From positions 65,099,864 through 65,163,863 of the forward strand of contig CM019826.1 of assembly GCA_009763385.1 (NCBI GenBank): 64,000 nt of DNA, written 5' to 3'. Made by a program: the position numbers and the translations under genes. Positions 22,119-32,700 of the stretch are shown piece by piece; positions within the stretch are counted from its first letter, which is position 1, and each line of letters opens with the position of its first letter. A model generated the notes under the pieces. The model ran no database searches, was not told the origin of the DNA, and worked only from the letters and a program-made list of their open reading frames with translations. The DNA is from Coix lacryma-jobi var. lacryma-jobi (Eukaryota > Streptophyta > Magnoliopsida > Poales > Poaceae).

Positions 22119-23294
22119 TGTAGGAACTCCTGGAAATATATGTTAGCCTGGAGGGGGGGTGAATAGGCCTATAAAAACTCAACTTGAACAGAAGTGAGAA
22201 CACAGGGCGGCACTGCCGCTCTACAAATACTGCTCAGAATGAATTGTAATTTCGTAGGCTCAAACTACTCAGAATGTGCAGTATAATGTGCTGAAATAAC
22301 TACCAGATTCAGCTCGAAGACTGAATACCACAGAAATTAATAACAAGTATAAATTGCTTTCAACAACCTAATAATGTCTAAGCATGGGTGAATAACAACA
22401 ACAAGTAAATAACACACGAGACACAAGATTTATCCCGTGGTTCAGCTCACCACCAAGGTTTGCCTACTTCCACATTGTTGAGGTATCCATACTAGGATGA
22501 GCTAGCCACCAAGGCTTGCTCTTTCCCTCGTTCTCAAGTCAAGAGAGTGAACTCTTGAAGTGAGGGGTGATTTCTTAGCTGCACAAGTAGTTTACAAACC
22601 TCCCAAGGTTGCCACATGAGTTGGCAAGCTCTAGGGCGACACCTAGCCGGCTAGGAGCAAGCTCCAAGAGTAAAGAACCCTAGAATCATCGGCTAAATGT
22701 GAACCAACTGCTCTCAAAGTATGGGAATCAGTAAATTGGCTCTCCATGAGTGTTTTTTGCCTTTTCTCTCAAGTTGGTGGAATCACTAGATCTCTTGAGG
22801 AGGTGAAGGAGCAACAATGGGGGAGAGAGAGCTGTGTCTGAGAGCTGTTGCAATGGTCTGAATGTCGGGAGGAGGAAGAAGGTCCCATTGCAACGTTTCT
22901 GGATTGTATTTATATGTCTCAGTTGGACTCAGATTTGAAGGGCAGCACTGCCGCCCTGGCCAATCAGCTCTGATGAATCTGAAATTTGGCTGGCTAAAAT
23001 GGTTGGGTATGAGGATGTTATTCTAGGATTTTAAGTAATTGGTTCAATAGTTTGACAGACTATTCTAGAATCCCCCTTGATAGTTCGGTTTTTCCTAAAC
23101 TCAATATTCAAAATATAAATGAATTTAAACCTCCATGAGTCTAGGGCTATTCTTTGTAATTTGGGGGGGGTCCTTCCAACCTGTTCAACATCCTCCAAAT
23201 AAACTCTTTGCAAGTCATCTCGATAAATCTCATTAGTCCTCTAATTAGGTGGTCACCAACACTAAAACCCACAAAGGGCTTGATTGCACTTACA
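22119..23294 (-). repeat. 5' LTR of the SIRE-like copia
   Basis: On the minus strand it runs from TGTAAGTGCAATCAAG to GGAGTTCCTACA, and the primer site follows after two bases. The CACCCCCCCTCCAGGC block near its end is typical of this copia group. Its start is placed by the TGTAAG terminus and is less certain than its end. Confidence 0.55.
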
Positions 23295-23334
23295 CATATT
23301 CCTTTGGATATTTTTGTCACTGACCAGGGCTGAA

Positions 23335-24200
23335 GCAAAAAGAATGAATCGGGTGCCACGCAACCCAACTCACCCACAGATGCCATACTTGTATGATGAA
23401 GTGAAAGCAACAACTAAGAAGAGGAACAACCAAAGGACGAGAAGGAACAACACCATACAACCAACGGGAGAAACAACCAACATGATTAGCACACTTCGAT
23501 CAAAGTATGACCACCTCCTCGTTTCACCATTTCTTTATAAGAAAGAAGATCTTAGCGTACCGACAATCGAGTGCACCATTGGGCAAAGAATCTTCCACGA
23601 CACATTCTGCGATTTTGGATCAGGCGTCAACATAATGTCCAAGGTAACATACACGTATCTATTCAATGAACCCTTGTTCCCTACATATATGCAATTGCAG
23701 CTAGCCGACCAGATCGTACAATTTTAGGAGGGGACAACAAAAGACATCACGGTGAAAATACAAGACTATTACGTCATGTCTACTTCGTGATTCTGGACAT
23801 GAGAGAAGAAGAAGATGATGATGTACCCATCATCATGGGAAGACCATTCCTCAACACCACTGACACAATCATCTATGTGGGATCGGGGCAAATTCATTTC
23901 TAATTATCGGCAGAGAATATATGGTGTTGTTTCAATAGTTATACAACTTATGAGCAGCCCAAGAAGGCCATCCCTAGGAGGAGGTGTCGACCATCTCATC
24001 ATCGAAAGAACAAGGTACTAAAGAATGAAGAGAGGAAGAACAAGTTGTGAAGGATGAACCAACTACATCAAACACAAACCCACAACCAAAGAAGGTCTAG
24101 AAGAAGAAGGTGTCATCATCATTAGTCACCATCACAAGAGGTGCAATCGTCAAAGTCTCCATTTCTAGGACCAAATAATGATGCATCCGAAGAATGAAAA
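23335..24200 (+). pseudogene. Athila-like Gag-protease remnant
   Basis: A decayed plus-strand fragment. The first open part (to 23727) has FHDTFCDFGSGVNIM, a degenerate retropepsin active site, and LFNEPLFPTYMQLQLADQ. After a stop it continues with VPIIMGRPFLNTT, the protease flap region. The intact-looking relative on the minus strand at 47882-48679 has the same order of motifs. Several stops and shifts break it. No polymerase follows. Confidence 0.65.
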
Positions 24201-25210
24201 AGGAAGGAGAAGTCCTATCTGGAGGACTTAAACCATCAAACCCTCGCAAAGAGAAACATATTCAATGAACATGAATTTCATTAGGAGTTTAGGACACATG
24301 ATACGAGTAGATACCTTATTATGAATTGCTATGTGTGAGAGCCATTTGCTCACAATGATGCTTTTCTTTGGGTGTGTTCAGCACAGGCATAGCAGCAGAA
24401 GCGGTTGCAGTCGTCTCATTAAACTATTGTGCGAGCAGCGGCTGCCTACAGCATCAGCTTTTAAGCTGCAGCCAACGAGCCCTTTGTTATAGCTCAAAGA
24501 ATTTGCTTCTCTCCATTGGACAATGACGAATGTTCATCAACCCACTTTCTTTATGCTTTTAAGTTATCTATTTTATTTATTTGTAGAAATCAGAGGTAGC
24601 ATGTATTTAAGAATTAATGGAGCGAAGAAAAGAGTCAAGGGAATTGAGTAAAGAAAGGAATAGACCATATGAGAGAAGTAGCAGAGTAATAATTTTGAGC
24701 GGTGGATAATGTATTGTACCCCTTGGTCCTCACTTGCTTTATCAGGTTATACTAAGGACTGAGGAGCGGTCAGGCCAGTGGTGGAGCCATAATTCTAAAC
24801 TTGGGTATTCCTACTTTCACATCAAAAAGCTATTTTTAGACTACAATGAGTAAAAATATTACAAAATATAATGGAGCCAGACGGAGAGATCTTTTTTACG
24901 ATTTTATAATAGAATAAGTGAAAATACTACAAAATATAACATTATATATATAAGTGTACCAAAATAGTTGGGTATTCCTGGGAATATCCTTTGAATCCGC
25001 CCATGGGTCAGGCTAACCGGGGTGGTCAGAGTTCGAGTCGGAGGTTTTCACGTTCTGTGTGAGAAGATCTTCTTAAGCAGAATGGCCCGGGCATCATACC
25101 CATGATCGAGTTTTTTAATCAAAGGACTCAACATTCTACTTATACATGTTGATTTATTTTTTTATAAATAGAAGTTACAAGACTACACCTCTTTGTTTAC
25201 CTCTACATCT
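24201..25210. other. Non-coding, no gene seen
   Basis: About 1 kb of AT-rich sequence with no supported ORF. A block at 24368-24482 (GGGTGTGTTCAGCA to CTGCAGCC) looks like an old DNA transposon. A stretch near 25017-25050 has GTTCGAGTC, which resembles an RNA polymerase III B box, but no A box or tail was found. Confidence 0.5.
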
Positions 25211-25392
25211 AAGGGGGTGTTTAATTGGAAGGTGAAAATTTTTTGGATGTTACATCAGATTGCAACACTAATTTAGTCTAATAAAAAAATTATATATTCC
25301 ATCAGGAAACCGTGAGACAAATTTATCAAGACTAATTAATCTATTATTAGCACATGTTTAGTGTAGCACAATATTGTCAAATCATAGACTAA

Positions 25393-26536
25393 CTAGAAAA
25401 ACAGCGCGGCGTTGCCACGCGAGCAGCGTCTAATGGCCACCATATATATTGAGTTTTTTTTGAACAATAGAGGAGTGGGTGATTTGGAAATGTCATGACA
25501 ATCGAATGTTTGGACTTTCGATGTAGATAAACGTAGGTTTAGGCATTCAGAGCTAGTTTAGTCATCCATTTTATGTTGCCATAACCTATTCGTTGCTTTT
25601 TTTATGAAAGGATGATGTATAATTTGGGGATTTAGCTACTGTAGATTTCGGTGATTGTGTGTAGCCTATATGTACCACATATAGTGTAAGTATATTATTT
25701 TGTTTGTGTATTTTAATTTCAAGTATTTGTGTATGGGACATGGTGTGCTCGCGTATGTCATGTCTTATATTTTATTCTATTAACAAAAGAAGATTGTTGG
25801 CATAGTTTATAGTGTGTAGTGTGATGAAGTATAAAAAAAAGGTGAAATAAGTAATCTGTGTCTCCTTATTCCATAAATCGCATTGCACGGTTGCTTTAAA
25901 AAATTATACTAGGTTGTCACCACCTAGGAATAAGTGGTTGAATATATAGGGTTTTATGTTGGACTTTTTTTTGGAAGAATTTTGAGATTTGAAGTTAGGA
26001 TGGATGAGTTTTAAACTTCTTAAGTTTATCGTCAAAACGTGAATGCGAGGAATTTAAATATTATTTTAGATTTTTAATGATGAAGAAGAGATGAGAAATC
26101 AGGGAAAAGATTTTTTGAATACGCATGGTTTATTTTACAAGTTTTTTTTGGAAGAATTACGTGGTTCGGAGTTAGGATGGATGAGATATAAACTTTCTTA
26201 GTTTATCGATAAAATGCAAAATAAGAGTAATTTCAAAATTATTTTGATTTGTTTGTTAATGATGAAGAAGAAAGGGTTAAAATATTTGTATAGGTTTTTG
26301 AGTGGTTGTAGTTTATTTAGTAATTTTATGGAAATTTTCACTTAGCTTAATCTTTTTGGTGTGTTTCTAGTGTACGCGTAGCATTTCTCCTTTTTACAAC
26401 AGTAAATAAACATGCTATGATAGTGTCTATGGAATGATCTGAGCCGTTCGATTGAGATCCAATGGCCCGAGGATTTAGTAGCGACGTGGCCACGCTCAGG
26501 GGCCATCTTTTCCCCTGCAGTTTTGTAAGGAAGAGA
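25393..26536 (-). mobile_element. Non-autonomous Helitron, 1144 bp
   Basis: On the minus strand it starts TCTCTTCC and ends CTAG. A hairpin (GCGTGGC-AAC-GCCGCGC, one mismatch) lies about 8 bases before the end. It sits exactly between A and T of the host MITE: the flanks GACTAA and TTAGACTT join to restore the MITE sequence with no duplication, the hallmark of Helitron insertion. No Rep or helicase is encoded. Confidence 0.8.
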
Positions 26537-26601
26537 TTAGACTTAAAGATCGTCTCGCAAAGTCATTGCAATCTGTGTAATTAGTTATTTTTTAGTTTAT
26601 A

Positions 26602-26862
26602 CTCCCTCCGTATCACAAATAGAGTTCGTTTTAGAAAAGGTTTCGGTCAAACATTGGGAATATAAATCATGAATAACTTTTAAATTATTGAGTTTAGAAA
26701 TGTAAAAATCATATAAATAAATTTATCTTGAAAAGTACTTTCATAAAAGTATATATATATATCACTTTATAACAAATATTTTTAAAGAAATAAGTGGTCA
26801 AAGTTATGCTTTGGAGACCGTGTCGCTGTTCAAAACGAACTCTATTTGTGATACGGATGGAG
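26602..26862. mobile_element. Stowaway (Tc1/mariner) MITE, 261 bp
   Basis: Terminal inverted repeats begin CTCCCTCCGTATCACAAATA, with one mismatch over about 30 bp. They are flanked by TA on both sides (26600-26601 and 26863-26864). The interior is AT-rich and non-coding. Confidence 0.9.
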
Positions 26863-27062
26863 TATTTAATACTCCATACATGTGTCCAAATATTCTATGT
26901 GATAAGTGAAAAGTTTTTAGGGGTGAGAACTAAACACCCCCCTAAGCTAATAACTTCAACTAAAATATCACAGTACCAACAGTATGCAACGAGCTCAACA
27001 ATCATGAGTCATCAGTCTGTCCCCATTCAAATCCTTATCCTCCTCTCGGGGTGCAGCTTTTA

Positions 27063-27762
27063 GACTATCTCCAACAAGATAGGCAAAACGCAACCTAAAC
27101 CCAAAATAGGTCATGTAGAGTGTGTTTAGGTGAAAAAACACCACTCCAACCGAAGACGCAATCAGAGCACACATTTTGCGTACCAGCAGAACCAGTACCT
27201 AAGTATGCGCCGTCTCTCTCCACCGACGCAAATCACTGTTGATGCCTGCGCCGGCCCGTTTTCTCACTGCCCTCTGCGCTTCTCTCTTCCCTCTTCTTGG
27301 CTGACGGCGGAGGGGCAAAGGCTGGAGCTCGCCGGCACGGATCTGAGGCTGGGGCTGGAGCTCGCTCGCACAGATCCACTGGCGGATCCGTGACGGGGCA
27401 CGGCGACGACGAGGTGGGAAGCGGCGGGGCGCGGTCGGATCCGCGGCGGAGCTCGCACAGATCGAGCGGCTCCCGCCGCGGCAGCGGCAGCGGCCATGGA
27501 GCAGCCAAAGCTCGACGTCGAGGGAGACCGCGGCGGCGCTCCTCCTCGCAGACTCCACCTCCGCTGCCACTGCCGACTCCTTCGACGCGCAACGGGCCTC
27601 GATGCGACGACGACGAAGACGACGAGCGGGTAAGGCAGCGAAGGAGGCATTTTGCGTTCGCTGTTGGAGTCCGGCTAAGAATGGATGCGAGACCTTTTTC
27701 CCGTGCGTGACCCAAAGCAAAGAATGGATGTCATATTTAGGTTGTCATTGTTGGAGATAGTC
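27063..27762. mobile_element. 700-bp TIR element with GC-rich cargo
   Basis: Ends are GACTATCTCCAACAA and its reverse complement, flanked by TTA on both sides (27060-27062 and 27763-27765), as in PIF/Harbinger elements. The centre (27233-27715) is very GC-rich and open in several frames. The products are Arg/Ser/Pro rich and I recognise none of them, so I do not call a gene. It may be a captured fragment of a GC-rich host exon. Confidence 0.65.
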
Positions 27763-27765
27763 TTA

Positions 27766-28538
27766 GTAGGTCCAAAATATATGAGTCACGTATTGTCCAT
27801 CTCCTAGCCATGTAGGATATCCATCAACTGTGAGATAAGCCCCACAGTGCATCTCTTTGCCCAAGCGTATCCACAAACGCAGCATCAAAGTTCTATTATG
27901 ATAATACCGCACACTCCATCTTTGCCTCCTTAAAAGCTTTTGAATCAATTCGCCGTGCTCCCTTAATTATTTCCCCAGTTGCTCATGACAAAGCTGTGCT
28001 AAATGATTGCAGCAGTCCACACTTGGACGGCCACGATGGAGGCGTTTGTTAACCCTACCACCAAAGTCCAAATATCCTACCTTTTCACAAACTTTTTCAC
28101 GTCTTTTATGCCTTGTCGGTGCGAGTTCAAAAAGCTCTAAGCAAGTGACAGAACCCTAGCATTATTTGAAGCTAAAAAAGACCCTAACGTAATAATAATT
28201 AGAGGTATATCCCGTGCGTTGCTGCTAAAACTACCAATTTCGAATACAATTAAATCTCCTCGTTGCTACAGAAATTACTGATGTTTTAAAATAAAATTAT
28301 TTATACAAAGAGATATACAATTCTAAGTTAATATTAATGGTTGACGTACACACTGATGAGGATAACTAATTGCATATTACTATCATATAGATCATAATTA
28401 AAAATTCTAGCTGACCATAAATATATCAAATAATGGATTGTTGAGATGAATAGCCTGTATATTGAGAGAAATAATTTTACGGAGTTTACATATAACCGCT
28501 CAAAAGCCTAAATAACGCGGCTACGATAACAAGCAAAC
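27766..28538. other. Intergenic, no gene seen
   Basis: AT-rich sequence without a supported ORF. Around 28203-28225 TCTAA-like and CCCGTGCGTTGC motifs resemble a decayed Helitron end, too weak to call. Confidence 0.5.
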
Positions 28539-28541
28539 TTA

Positions 28542-28751
28542 GGGGGTGTTTGGGACTGCTCCGCTTCACGTTTTTCAGCTCTGCTTCACGTTTTTTAGCC
28601 AAACGGTTTCAGCTTCACGCACGCTGTTCGAGAAAAAAGTGTGGAGTTGTGAGACCACCTAAAGAGGTACTCCACAAACTCCAGTTTTTTATGGAGCTGC
28701 TCCATGATGGAGTTCAAGGAGCAGAGTTCGTTGAGCAGTCCCAAACACCCC
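28542..28751. mobile_element. Small TIR element (MITE), 210 bp
   Basis: The inverted ends are GGGGGTGTTTGGGACTGCTC and a matching GGGGTGTTTGGGACTGCTC at the right. Flanks are TTA and TTG, so a PIF/Harbinger-type TTA target with one change is likely. It lies about 450 bp upstream of the AMP deaminase TATA box. Confidence 0.65.
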
Positions 28752-28753
28752 TT

Positions 28754-29073
28754 GTTTGAAAAAATTGACTTGGAAAAAGTTGTCATTTAGCAACTTGCTA
28801 AAACGTTTGGTAAGTAAATTTTTCATGTATTCCCAATAGTTTGGTAAAATAACGTAGAAAAATATAGACGCGGGAGAAGTGACGGCGGATTCCAACTTGG
28901 TAAAAATAACATAGAAACGCCGGATAGCAAGTGAAGCTGACTTGGTAAATATAACAAGTAGATTGTCTTCGATTCCAACTTGAAAAATTTTAGCAAGTCA
29001 TACACTAATCTGTTGGAGAGCGTTTCTTCTTCTTTTCCCAATGAAACAAGAATAACAAATCATTTTTTCAAAC
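28754..29073. mobile_element. Possible MITE with GTTTGAAAAAAT ends
   Basis: GTTTGAAAAAATTGA at the left and its near reverse complement at the right bracket about 320 bp that contain several TTGGTAA-like repeats. No target duplication is clear. It directly abuts the preceding MITE. Confidence 0.3.
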
Positions 29074-29195
29074 TATTGAAGATGCTCTAGAAACAAAAGT
29101 TGCCCCTCCACGGAATCACCAATCGTCTGAATTAGTGACGAGAGTCACCAAGCGGGGCCCGCGTAAGCGTCCACGTCACCATCCGCACGGGCCTG

Positions 29196-29203
29196 TATAA
29201 ATA
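29196..29203 (+). promoter_or_regulatory. TATA box of the AMP deaminase gene
   Basis: TATAAATA in the context gcctgTATAAATAcggccc. Transcription would start near 29225-29235, leaving a leader of about 120 nt before the start codon at 29352. Confidence 0.65.
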
Positions 29204-29236
29204 CGGCCCACCGCTGCCCATCCCATCCACTCTCTC

Positions 29237-29602
29237 ATGCTACTGCTGCTAATGCTAAATCCCCCTTCTATCCTTGTCCTAATCATCTCCTTAAACCCAC
29301 GAGCCACTCCCCCTACCCCACCACACCTCACCGGCAGGCAGCCCGGCGCCCATGGACTCCTCGGGCTCCGCCTCGTCGTACAAGCTGCAGCTCGCCCTCG
29401 CGGCGCTCGTGGGCGCCTCCTCCGCCGCCGTAGCGGCCTACTACCTGCACTACCGTGCCGTCGCGCAGGTCGCTCGCTCCGCCTCCACCAGCCGCCGCAG
29501 GACGCGCGCCCCCGCTCCCCCCGCCGGCGGCGGGAAGCTCCCTCCGCCGCGCCGCGCTGCCGTCGGCTCAGCCTCGCTTCCCGACCTCTCTGCGTTCTAT
29601 GA
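29237..29602 (+). other. Upstream ORF overlapping the AMP deaminase start
   Basis: An ATG at 29237 in a weak context (ctctcATGc) opens a frame shifted by one base from the main ORF and running to 29602, past the main start at 29352. It may lie only a few bases from the cap, so it may be skipped. It could lower translation if used. Confidence 0.35.
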
Positions 29603-29781
29603 TCTCGGCACCCACGGCGGCGGCGGCGGGCTCGCCTCCGGCGGGTACCTCGTGGAGGAGGAGGAGGAGGAGGAGGATGCGCATGGGGTCGTGGGCCCGC
29701 ACGTGAACGATGGCGCTCTCGAACGCGCGGAGCTGCTGCAGATCCCCCAGGGCTTGCCTAGACTGCACGTGGGTCCCGACG
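29352..29781 (+). CDS. AMPD: AMP deaminase exon 1
   Basis: 430 nt, residues 1-143 plus one base. Very GC-rich. It encodes the membrane segment and a low-complexity region ending at GLPRLHVGPDG. The donor is gac-g|GTATGT. Confidence 0.9.
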
Positions 29782-32700
29782 GTATGTTTTTGTTCCCGAC
29801 ACGTGTGGGTGTGTGTGGTTGGCATGGGTGCGGACTACTGGAGTGTGAGGTGGATAGTGTTGGGGAACTTGCTCGGAGATAGGTGGGTTGGCAGTGGAAT
29901 GGCTTCCGATCGGGCGCACTGGGTATGAGTGTGACAAAATAATATAAAAATGAAATAAAACGTTGTTTGCTCATCGAATTTCTGATTATTGCTTCAAGCG
30001 CTCAACACGAGTGCAATACTTCTTTTTCTTGAAGCAAGAAAATCATTAGAACGAGTGGAACTCCTAAATACATGTGTATGGAGCATGTGCATACTGAATT
30101 TAAGCTTTAGGCTCCATGAAAGTTGTGGGAAGCTAACACTGCCAATCTGCAATTAGTCATTCTTTATTGATGTACTAATATTTGTTACAATTAGTCTATA
30201 TTCAAAGCAAAACTTTTAGCATCTTGCAAGCATAATTTTATGACCTCTGCATTTTAAATCTGGAGATGTCAACATGCATAGCATCATAATATTTAATCGA
30301 TCGGCATGAGCTGTCTATAAGCTATATGACATTTGTGATACTTTTTCATCACTTTTTTCTATGCAAGGCAGTGAAGTTCATCACTTTTTTCTATGCAAGG
30401 CAGTGAAGTTTACTTTTCTTATGTATGCAATAGCTCTTTATAGCAATGGATGGTTATTGCAGGCAGTAAACAACTCGCCCGGGCAGTTTCAAATAGACGG
30501 GTTGAAATAATTAGACCTAAGTCACCCAAGTCCCCTGCTGCCAGTGCAAGTGCAGATGGATCAGATGATGATATGCAAAATAGTGGCAAACTTGACAATG
30601 GCTACATGAACACAAATGGAAACCTGGTAAGTTCCTATATCATCCACTTGTTATTGTTGTTAGTTTTCTACTCCCCTCCCCCATTGCCCGCCCCATGCAT
30701 GCTATGTTTTGTAGGGTAAATATCTAAAACTGATTCTTTTGATGTTATATATCTAAAGATGTGTCCTCGCGATGGTAAGGATCTAATTTTCCCATCTTTT
30801 GTATGTCAAAGTAGACCTTGGTATGAGTTTGCATGCAAGGAACCACCGGATGTTACACATTTGTTTTGAAATGGTAGAGATCAAGGTTCAAAAAGGCGCT
30901 TGCCTAGGCAAGCCTAGGCATGCCTTTGCGCTGGGCGGAGGGTTTTGCCTCGCCTAGGGGGGGGGGTAGGTGGTACCCTAGGCGGTGCTGCTAGCACGTC
31001 GGCGACGAAAGGCGCGTAGATCCACCTAAGGTAAGGATGTGTGGGGGCGACGCAGATGTTAGGAGGTGTTGTAGGAGGAAGGGGTGCTGGGCGGAGGTCG
31101 TTGATGGGAGAGAAGCGACAGCTGGTGGGCGCGACTTGTGCGGGCGGAGGTCGCCGGCGGCGGAAGAGGAGCGCGGTCGTCGACCGCGTGCGGGCGGAGG
31201 TGCCGGTGGGGGAGGAGCGGCGGTCGTTGGGCGTGTGCAAGGGAGGTGCCGGTGGAGGAGGAGCGGCGGCCGTCGGGCGTCTGTGGGCAGAAGTCGCCGA
31301 AGGGGGAGGAGCAGCATCTGTCGGGCGTACGCGGGCGACAGTGGGGGCGAAGAGAGAGAGAGATGCGGGAGGCTCGCAGTCGAAGAGAAACACGGGGTGG
31401 CAGCTGATATGTGGCCAGGAGAGACCGATGGAGATAAGGTGTTGAAGACTTGGGCTTTGGGCTGATATGGGCCTTTCTCTTCAATGAGGTCCATTTATCT
31501 TCTCTTTCTCCCAATTTTATGACCACTGGTCTGCTATTTTTTTCTTCTTTCAAGTATTTATGCATATATTAGCCACCGCCTAGGAAAACGCCTAGGCTCG
31601 CCTAAGCCCGCCTAGGCTCTAGGAGGTATTGTCAGAAACTGAACGACGGTGATCGTAGGCGGCGAGGGCACGAGCAGCAGCTGGAGAAGTGAACACACAC
31701 GAACACTTGGACACTCGGGAGGTTTTGGTGCTGCAAAAACCGGCAGTGTTTTCTGTTCTTGTGATTGCTAAATATAGGAAACAAACATGCAAGATAGAGC
31801 ATCCAGCCACGGCGCCCACGCAGCGCATTGTGCGTGTCCATCCCCACGCACCACCATCGTCGGCCCGTGGCTGCATGCCTTGAGTCATGGCGAGCTATTC
31901 TCAGCCTAAACTCCTAGACACACGGCGACCACAGCCTAGTGCTCGTGCGTGTGTGCAAAACTGAAAGGAAACATGCAGCTATCTATATCAGGCGCAAGGC
32001 TTATCTAACAAGTTCTCCTCCTAAGCCTTGTGCTGACTATGTACATTATGAACCCCAATGCGAGAACGCAACTCACAAAATCGCTCCCGCGCTAGGGCCT
32101 TGGTCTAAATGTCCGCCAGTTGTTCTGCAGTGCTGATTGAATCAATCGTCACCCTACCATCTTCAACACACTCACGAATAAAATGATACCTGACGTCGAT
32201 ATGCTTGGAGCGGTCATGGAAGACAGGATTTCTGCTGAGTGCTATGGCGGACTCGTTGTCAACATACAGCTTGGTGGCGCCAGCTTCTTCACCTCTGAGT
32301 TCAGCGATCCGCCACGCCAGCCAGATCCCCTGGCAAGCAGTTGTGGTTGCGGCCATGTACTCCGCTTCACAGGAAGATAGCGCCACAACTTTCTGCTTCT
32401 GTGATTGCTAGGTGATCACATTGTTCCCAAGGAAGAAAAGGACGCTGGTGGTGCTCCTCCGTGTGTCAATGTCCCCTGCCAAATCGCTATCGCTGTAGCC
32501 GATCAGCAGGGGCTGTTCCTTCTTCCTCTGGTAGTAGCAGCCGTACCCGAGAGTCCCAGCAATGTATCTGAGGATCCTCTTGACGGCTCCTAGGTGCTCG
32601 GTGGTTGGGTTCTCCATGAACCGGCTCACATAGCCCACCGAGTATGCCAAGTCTGGTCTCGAATTCACCAAGTAGCGCAGCGATCCAACAATACTTCTGT

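Larger units (their letters stand above)
20603..23294 (-). mobile_element. 5' part of a SIRE-like Ty1/copia element
   Basis: On the minus strand: LTR from 23294 to 22119, primer-binding site TGGTATCAAAGC (22116 to 22105), start codon at 22104, then gag. Everything after gag (protease, integrase, reverse transcriptase and the second LTR) is missing, so the element is truncated at about 20603. Confidence 0.65.
25213..26942. mobile_element. Tourist-like (PIF/Harbinger) MITE interrupted by two insertions
   Basis: Ends are GGGGGTGTTTAATT and, reversed, GGGGGGTGTTTAG. Both ends are flanked by TAA (25210-25212 and 26943-26945), the usual target site of this superfamily. Removing the Helitron (25393-26536) and the Stowaway (26602-26862) leaves about 325 bp, a normal MITE size. 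Confidence 0.75.

Noticed and set aside
24990..25140. Possible tRNA-derived SINE (GTTCGAGTC)
   Set aside because: Only a B-box-like motif; no A box, tail or target duplication.
27199..27720. Overlapping Arg-rich ORFs on both strands in the 700-bp TIR element
   Set aside because: Open in several frames at once with low-complexity products; no recognisable protein.
29237..29602. Separate gene starting at 29237
   Set aside because: It overlaps AMPD exon 1 out of frame and has no homology; kept only as an upstream ORF.
30914..31565. Several ORFs of 90-170 codons in the MULE
   Set aside because: They are translations of a 46-bp G-rich tandem repeat in all frames; no MURA-like transposase motif.
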